Part shown: piece by piece, positions 59,889 to 64,000 of the stretch | Layout of the letters: each line of letters begins with the position of its first letter | Position numbering within the stretch: position 1 is the first letter of the stretch | Assembly (NCBI GenBank): GCA_900696485.1 | Contig: CAADGG010000100.1 | Location: 1-64,000 of the forward strand | Direction: 5' to 3' | Source of the DNA: an uncultured Pseudomonadota bacterium | Lineage (GTDB): Bacteria; Myxococcota_A; UBA9160; PR03 | DNA length: 64,000 nt | Translations under genes and position numbers: made by a program | Notes under the pieces: model-generated | Database searches by the model: none | What the model was told of the DNA's origin: nothing | What the model saw: only the letters and a program-made list of their open reading frames with translations

Positions 59889-60370
59889 CCTCGGCGCTCC
59901 GACGCGACCTCGGGAGGCGGCTCGGCAAAGCGACCGAAGGCGTCCTCTTCCGCGACGAGCTTCAGCGCTCGGAACGGAAACGCGAGCATCGAATCGCGGT
60001 AGGCCACTTCGGCCCGGCCGACCGGTTCGCCGTTCCGACAGATTGTCAGCGGGCAGGTGACGAGCGACGCCGCCAGCCTGGCGGGATGGGCCGAATAGCG
60101 CTTCTCGCCTTCGGCGTGCAGGGCCCCCCAGGTCGGGTGCTCGAAATCGAGCTCGTAGTGCGGACCCCCGAGCCGGATCGTGAGGACGCCGCGGGTGGGC
60201 ACTTCCTGGCCGGCCACGCGGACCACGCCGCGAAACGCACGCGGGGTCGACAGTGAGAACACGCGCGGCGTGAAGGCGCGGATCGTGAACGCGAAGGGTT
60301 GTTCGACGGGTTCGGCGTCGAGTCGGATCCAGCCGCTCATGGTCTCCTCGAGGACGATGCCGATGGTCAT
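59885..60370 (-). CDS. Small beta-rich protein next to a GMC oxidoreductase
   Basis: A 161-residue protein without a named family. Strands such as PFAFTIRAFTP, RVFSLSTPRAF, GQEVPTRGVLTIRL and GPHYELDFEHP indicate a beta-sandwich. The opening VLEETMSGWIRLDAEPVEQP recalls the small module found fused in some cholesterol oxidase-type GMC proteins (recalled, not searched). It precedes nothing but is followed on the same strand by nothing: it lies 57 bases downstream of the GMC stop, in the same orientation, so the two form an operon. Its end overlaps the convergent FAD gene by 4 bases. Confidence 0.6.
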   Translation of the reverse strand: MTIGIVLEETMSGWIRLDAEPVEQPFAFTIRAFTPRVFSLSTPRAFRGVVRVAGQEVPTRGVLTIRLGGPHYELDFEHPTWGALHAEGEKRYSAHPARLAASLVTCPLTICRNGEPVGRAEVAYRDSMLAFPFRALKLVAEEDAFGRFAEPPPEVASERRG

Positions 60371-60427
60371 CTCGTTCCCTTCCCGTGCGGGGGTGCGCCG
60401 CGGGGCTCCCCGCGGCGCAATCCCGGT

Positions 60428-62386
60428 CTACGAGGACAGCCGGTCGCCGAGCTTCCGAGCCGCACGGATCGCCAGCGCCATGATGGTGACCTGCGGATTG
60501 ACTCCGAGCGAACCGGGGACGCTCGAGCCATCGATCACGTAGAGGCCTTCCGTGTTCCAGACCCGGTGCTCGTCGTCGCAGACACCCCCCTCGGGCGTCG
60601 CGCCGATGCGCGCGGTGCCGAGCGGGTGATAGGCGGTGATGAGGAAGTGCCGGGGCTTCGGATGGGTGGCCCAGAACGCCGCGAGTTCGCGCTCGTTCTC
60701 GATCCGTGTCATGCGCGCAGGGCCGGGAATCCAGACCTCTCGCGCCCCGGCGGCCAGGTACATCTTCGCCAGCAGATCGATGCCGCGCCGGAAGCGCGCA
60801 AAGTCGCCGGCGTTCAGGCGGTAGGTGACGAGGGGAAGGTCGCGCGAGATCCCGCGCCGGACCCTGCCGCGCGACGTGTCCTTGACCAGGATGCCGAAGT
60901 AGGCGATCTGCTGGTAGCGCTCGGCGAAGCGGACGAAGTCCTCCGCCTGGAGCGGGTTGAGCAGCCCGTGCGCCAAGAACGGGATCGTGCCGCCTTCGAA
61001 CAACAGGCCTTCCTCGCGCAGATCGTGGACGCCGAACCCCTGCGGGATGGTCGCTCCATTGTCGAACTCGCGGTCGGGGAACCAGGCCGTGACGGCGCCG
61101 GCCGGATGGATCGACAGGTTGTTCCCGAGCCAGGCGTTCTTCACGCCTTGGGCGCGCAAGAAGTTGGGTGTCAGCAGCGAGCCCATGCTGAGGATGGTGG
61201 CCCGTGCGTTGACCGTGAGCATGACCGTCTCGCCCGCGGCGTTGCGGCCGTGGGCGAGTACGCCGCGGATGTCATCCGGTCCGCTCGTCCGCGCGCGCAG
61301 CAATTCGTCGACCCGGAACCCGGTCCAGAGGAACGCTCCGCGATCCAGCGCACGCGGGATGAAACTGACGTTGGTGGATTGTTTGGCGTCGGTGGGACAG
61401 CCGAACTGGCACAGGCCCTGGCCGTCGCAGCCCTCGGCGTTACGCAGCAGCGGGCGTGCCTCCGAGAAGCCGATGTGCCGCGCTCCGTCGGCAATCACCC
61501 GGCCGATCTCGCCGACGTAGCGCGGATCCGCCGGCGCGACGCGCAACACGGTCTCGACCGCTTCGAAATCCGGCGCCAACCGCTCGGGGGTGAAGTCGGC
61601 AAGACCTTCGGCCCGCCACTCGGCGAGCGTGGCGTCCGGTGTGCGCAAGCAGGTGCCAGAGTTGATCGTCGTGGTGCCACCGACGCTGCGGCCGATCGGA
61701 ATCGGGATGATGTGGTTGCCGATGGCCGGGATCGCGCCCGGGCCGCGATACAACCGGGGGATCACGTCGGTCAGGCGGCCGTTGAAGTCGCGACGATCGT
61801 AGAAGTGTCCTTCCTCGACCAACACGACGGCGAGCCCCCGGCCCGCCAGCTCGTAGGCCGCCGCCGCGCCGCCGGCACCGGTACCGACCACCACCACGTC
61901 ACACTCGATCTCCTGACTCTCGACGACGTCGGCGGCGGCGGAGATCTGCGCGCGCCAGCGCGCCGGCTCGACCCTCGACGGCACGGGAATCCCGTCCTGC
62001 GTCTTCATGCGCGCGAGATGCGTCGCATCGCGCAGGTAGGCCATGCGGAAGGGCAGCGAGACGGCTCGCAGCAGCGTGCCGGCGCCCGCGCTGCCGGCGT
62101 GCCGGCGCAGGAAAGCGCTGCGATCCGCGCAGCTCGCCCTCGAAAAGCGCGTGCCGTGGCGGGCGAGGTAGCGCAGCTCCAGCCACCACAGCAGGCTCTT
62201 CACGGCGCGGCGCCACCCCGCGTGGCCCGCGAGCGATCCGTCGGCGACAGCGAGCAGCGCCCCGGGATCCGGCGCCGGAAGGCGTTCCCCGGCCGGGAAC
62301 GCGGCCTCCACCAGGCGCTCGGCGATCCGCCGTGTGCGGCCGGTCAGGATCGGAGCGTGGCTCGCGGGCGCGGCGTTCGCAGACAT
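60428..62386 (-). CDS. GMC family oxidoreductase (long-chain alcohol oxidase-like)
   Basis: Flavoprotein of 652 residues from ATG 62386; an in-frame ATG at 62419 gives 663, with no better ribosome-binding site. The FAD loop CDVVVVGTGAGGAAAAYELA lies near residue 160. SVGGTTTINSGTC and the cysteine-rich CDGQGLCQFGCPTDAK resemble fatty-alcohol oxidases. The C-terminal active-site pair is in LITAYHPLGTARIG and GVNPQVTIMALA (His and Asn). An N-terminal helical domain of about 150 residues precedes the FAD fold. Probably oxidises a long-chain alcohol or sterol. Confidence 0.9.
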   Translation of the reverse strand: MSANAAPASHAPILTGRTRRIAERLVEAAFPAGERLPAPDPGALLAVADGSLAGHAGWRRAVKSLLWWLELRYLARHGTRFSRASCADRSAFLRRHAGSAGAGTLLRAVSLPFRMAYLRDATHLARMKTQDGIPVPSRVEPARWRAQISAAADVVESQEIECDVVVVGTGAGGAAAAYELAGRGLAVVLVEEGHFYDRRDFNGRLTDVIPRLYRGPGAIPAIGNHIIPIPIGRSVGGTTTINSGTCLRTPDATLAEWRAEGLADFTPERLAPDFEAVETVLRVAPADPRYVGEIGRVIADGARHIGFSEARPLLRNAEGCDGQGLCQFGCPTDAKQSTNVSFIPRALDRGAFLWTGFRVDELLRARTSGPDDIRGVLAHGRNAAGETVMLTVNARATILSMGSLLTPNFLRAQGVKNAWLGNNLSIHPAGAVTAWFPDREFDNGATIPQGFGVHDLREEGLLFEGGTIPFLAHGLLNPLQAEDFVRFAERYQQIAYFGILVKDTSRGRVRRGISRDLPLVTYRLNAGDFARFRRGIDLLAKMYLAAGAREVWIPGPARMTRIENERELAAFWATHPKPRHFLITAYHPLGTARIGATPEGGVCDDEHRVWNTEGLYVIDGSSVPGSLGVNPQVTIMALAIRAARKLGDRLSS

Positions 62387-62601
62387 CTTGCGCAGCAACC
62401 CCGGGCTTCGTGTGGGCAACGGGCGCGTCCGGATCCCATCGATTCGAAGCCGCCTGCTCGGGAGATCCGGCCGGCCCCTACTCTATCTTTCCCGGGGCTC
62501 CGGGGAAGCGCGTGCTCCGTGTGGGTCGGGAGGCCGTCGACCCGGGGCCCTGCTCCTCCGCGGGGCGGACGGGCTTGCGGCGCGCCCAGAAAGGAACCCC
62601 G

Positions 62602-63393
62602 ATGAGGCGGCTCTTCGACAACCCGTTCAGCCCGTTCGCCCGCAAGGTCCGGCTGGTCCTCGCGACCAAGCGCCTGCCGTTCGAGAGCGTCGACGCGCTG
62701 GCCCTCGCACACCACGCCGAACTCCTGCGCGTGAATCCCCGCGCCGAAGTGCCCACGCTCGAGGACGATGGCTTCGTCGTCGTAGGCTCCGCCGACATCG
62801 TCGCGTATCTCGAGGACCTCCATCCTGCACCCACCGTGTTCCCGGCAACCCCGCGTGCACGGGCCCGCGCACGCGCCTGGGAGCGTTTCTGTGACGGGGT
62901 CTTCGACGCGATCGTGCACGACATCTCGATCTGGACCTGGCCGACCCACCGGCGTCAGGATGCCGCGCCCGCCGGCCTGCTCGAAGCCGGCCGTCGGGAT
63001 CTCGCCGAGATCGCCGCGCGCGTCGAAGCCTCGCTCGGGGAGGAGGGCTTCTTGTGCGGCGACCAGCCGACCATCGCGGACTTTGCGCTGTTCCCTCACG
63101 TCTCGTCCTTGAAGCCGCTCGGAGTCCTCCTCGATGAGATCGCTCATCCGCGACTGCTGGCCTGGAACCGCCGCATGCGTGAGCTCGCCGCCGTACGCGA
63201 AGATCTCGCCCATCTGAAGACGATGGCTCTCGAGCGCTTCGGACGCGGCGACTCCCCCTACGAGGGTGTGAAGATCGTCTGGCGTGGCGACCGGCTCGAG
63301 TGGCTGTTCGCGAACGGCTTTCACGCCTGGTGGGCCGAGGAACTACATGCGGGCCGGGCGGTGGTGCCGTCCTGGCGCGGCGAGGCGCGTTAG
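62602..63393 (+). CDS. Glutathione S-transferase family protein
   Basis: A 263-residue GST-like protein. The N-terminal domain has LFDNPFSPFARKVRLVLATK and AEVPTLEDDGFVVVGSADIV, with Ser-Pro-Phe and the glutathione-contact Ser. FLCGDQPTIADFALFPHV lies near 155-170. The final 60 residues (VKIVWRGDRLEWLFANGFHAWW) are extra. ATG 62602 follows AAAGGA. It is the third GST in the window and probably acts in detoxification; it is divergent from the GMC gene. Confidence 0.88.
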   Translation: MRRLFDNPFSPFARKVRLVLATKRLPFESVDALALAHHAELLRVNPRAEVPTLEDDGFVVVGSADIVAYLEDLHPAPTVFPATPRARARARAWERFCDGVFDAIVHDISIWTWPTHRRQDAAPAGLLEAGRRDLAEIAARVEASLGEEGFLCGDQPTIADFALFPHVSSLKPLGVLLDEIAHPRLLAWNRRMRELAAVREDLAHLKTMALERFGRGDSPYEGVKIVWRGDRLEWLFANGFHAWWAEELHAGRAVVPSWRGEAR

Positions 63394-63499
63394 CATGCGC
63401 CGGCCGGGGGCTCGGCCAGCCGGAGCTCGGCCAACCGGGGCGAGTTCGGCTTCCGGGCGGACGAGACCACGGCGCGAGGCGAGAGGAAAGGAATCCAAG

Positions 63500-64000
63500 A
63501 TGTCGAATCGGGCGAGCGAGACGCGCGCCATCTACCACCGCACCAAGCAGGTGGCCATCTATCCGATGGACGGCGACCGCTTCCTGATCGAGGCCTCGCT
63601 GCACGACGAGGTGCACGACGTGCATGCCGAGGTCGAGGTCCTGCATCCCTCGCTCGAGATCGTCGCCGCCCGCTCGCAGGTCCGCAACGGGCCCTTCACG
63701 AACATCTGCGACATGACCCACCCGAACATGCAGCAGCTCGTCGGCATGCGTGTCGGTCGCGGCTTCACGCTCGAAGCGCGCAAGCGGGTCGGCGGTCGCG
63801 GCGGCTGCCACCGCGTGTCGGAGCTGGTGGTCGAGATCGCGCAGGCCGCCTATCAGCTCCATTTCGTGCGCTACTTCTCGTCGCTCCCGCCCGAGGTCCG
63901 TGAGCGCGAAGACGTACCGGCTGCGCGTCACGCCGCCGTGATCGCGAACGTGCCCGGCATGCGCAACACCTGCTTTTCCTACGATGAGGACCACACGAAC
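63500..64000 (+). CDS. DUF2889 protein, 3' end outside the window
   Basis: At least 167 residues. ATG 63500 has AGGAAAGG in front. The frame reads TRAIYHRTKQVAIYPMDGDRF, DVHAEVEVLHPSLEIVAARSQ, ICDMTHPNMQQLVGMRVG and RVGGRGGCHRVSELVVEI, matching DUF2889, a small domain of unknown function. The sequence continues open to the last base. It does not belong to the GST gene before it (106 bases apart), though co-transcription is possible. Confidence 0.85.
   Translation, partial: MSNRASETRAIYHRTKQVAIYPMDGDRFLIEASLHDEVHDVHAEVEVLHPSLEIVAARSQVRNGPFTNICDMTHPNMQQLVGMRVGRGFTLEARKRVGGRGGCHRVSELVVEIAQAAYQLHFVRYFSSLPPEVREREDVPAARHAAVIANVPGMRNTCFSYDEDHTN

Noticed and set aside
1-64000. CRISPR array, tRNA or rRNA genes, complete insertion sequence
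   Set aside because: No regularly spaced repeats, no tRNA-like cloverleaf and no transposase were seen on reading; a covariance-model scan would be needed to exclude small RNAs fully.

Overview
The window is a high-GC chromosomal segment with short intergenic gaps, many 4-base stop/start overlaps (ATGA, GTGA and also TTGA) and several GTG, TTG or CTG starts. It carries WS/DGAT acyltransferases, several glutathione transferases, TetR regulators, a luciferase-like flavin oxidoreductase, an AtuA-type protein, a TIGR03084-type protein, a GMC oxidoreductase and a DUF2889 protein. Together these suggest an uncultured Gram-negative lineage related to the former Deltaproteobacteria, possibly Binatota-like; this placement is inferred. 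No rRNA, tRNA, CRISPR array, integrase or complete insertion sequence was seen. The genes at both ends are cut by the window.

Region by region. (1) 1-9.85 kb, minus strand: one compact type II fatty-acid synthesis operon, read as enoyl-ACP reductase, KAS III, FabA, FabG, FabZ-like, FabF-like, ACP, PlsC-like acyltransferase and a fused biotin carboxylase/BCCP/ACC-central protein that runs off the left edge. It holds the parts needed to make, elongate and transfer acyl chains. (2) 10.3-18.7 kb: PhzF-like protein, two exported proteins, a methyltransferase, two tandem WS/DGAT genes with a coupled 59-codon ORF, and an ADP-ribosylglycohydrolase. (3) 18.7-30.3 kb: a defence and rearrangement island of visibly lower GC. 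It contains a type I restriction-modification operon (hsdM, frameshifted hsdS, an unrecognised 416-aa gene, hsdR), an AAA/DUF4143 ATPase, fragments of a Fic gene, a DNA methyltransferase and a GST, a truncated HIT gene, and a large palindrome.

(4) 30.4-44.1 kb: a glutamate-cysteine ligase-like/aspartoacylase-like/membrane-protein operon is followed by an unusual cluster. The cluster has three methyltransferase or ferritin-like proteins, two glycosyltransferases, an ABC exporter, a sulfotransferase, two ATP-grasp proteins and a MurF-like ligase. I infer that it builds and exports a sulfated or glycosylated, amide-linked product; this is the best candidate for an undescribed system. (5) 44.3-48.7 kb: a small lipoprotein, an alpha/beta hydrolase, and an enoyl-CoA hydratase/TIGR03084/nitronate-monooxygenase-like operon preceded by a good sigma70-type promoter and 17-bp tandem repeats.

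(6) 48.8-55.7 kb: a carboxylase operon (carboxyltransferase, biotin carboxylase, AtuA-like protein, TetR), divergent from an enoyl-CoA hydratase that seems translationally coupled to an 8-codon leader ORF. It probably serves branched-chain or acyclic-terpenoid acyl-CoA breakdown. (7) 55.8-64 kb: GST, TetR with a palindromic operator, LLM oxidoreductase, FAD oxidoreductase, a small beta-rich protein beside a GMC oxidoreductase, another GST, and the start of a DUF2889 gene. Two copies of the same perfect palindrome (30254-30345 and 55695-55775) are the clearest dispersed repeat.
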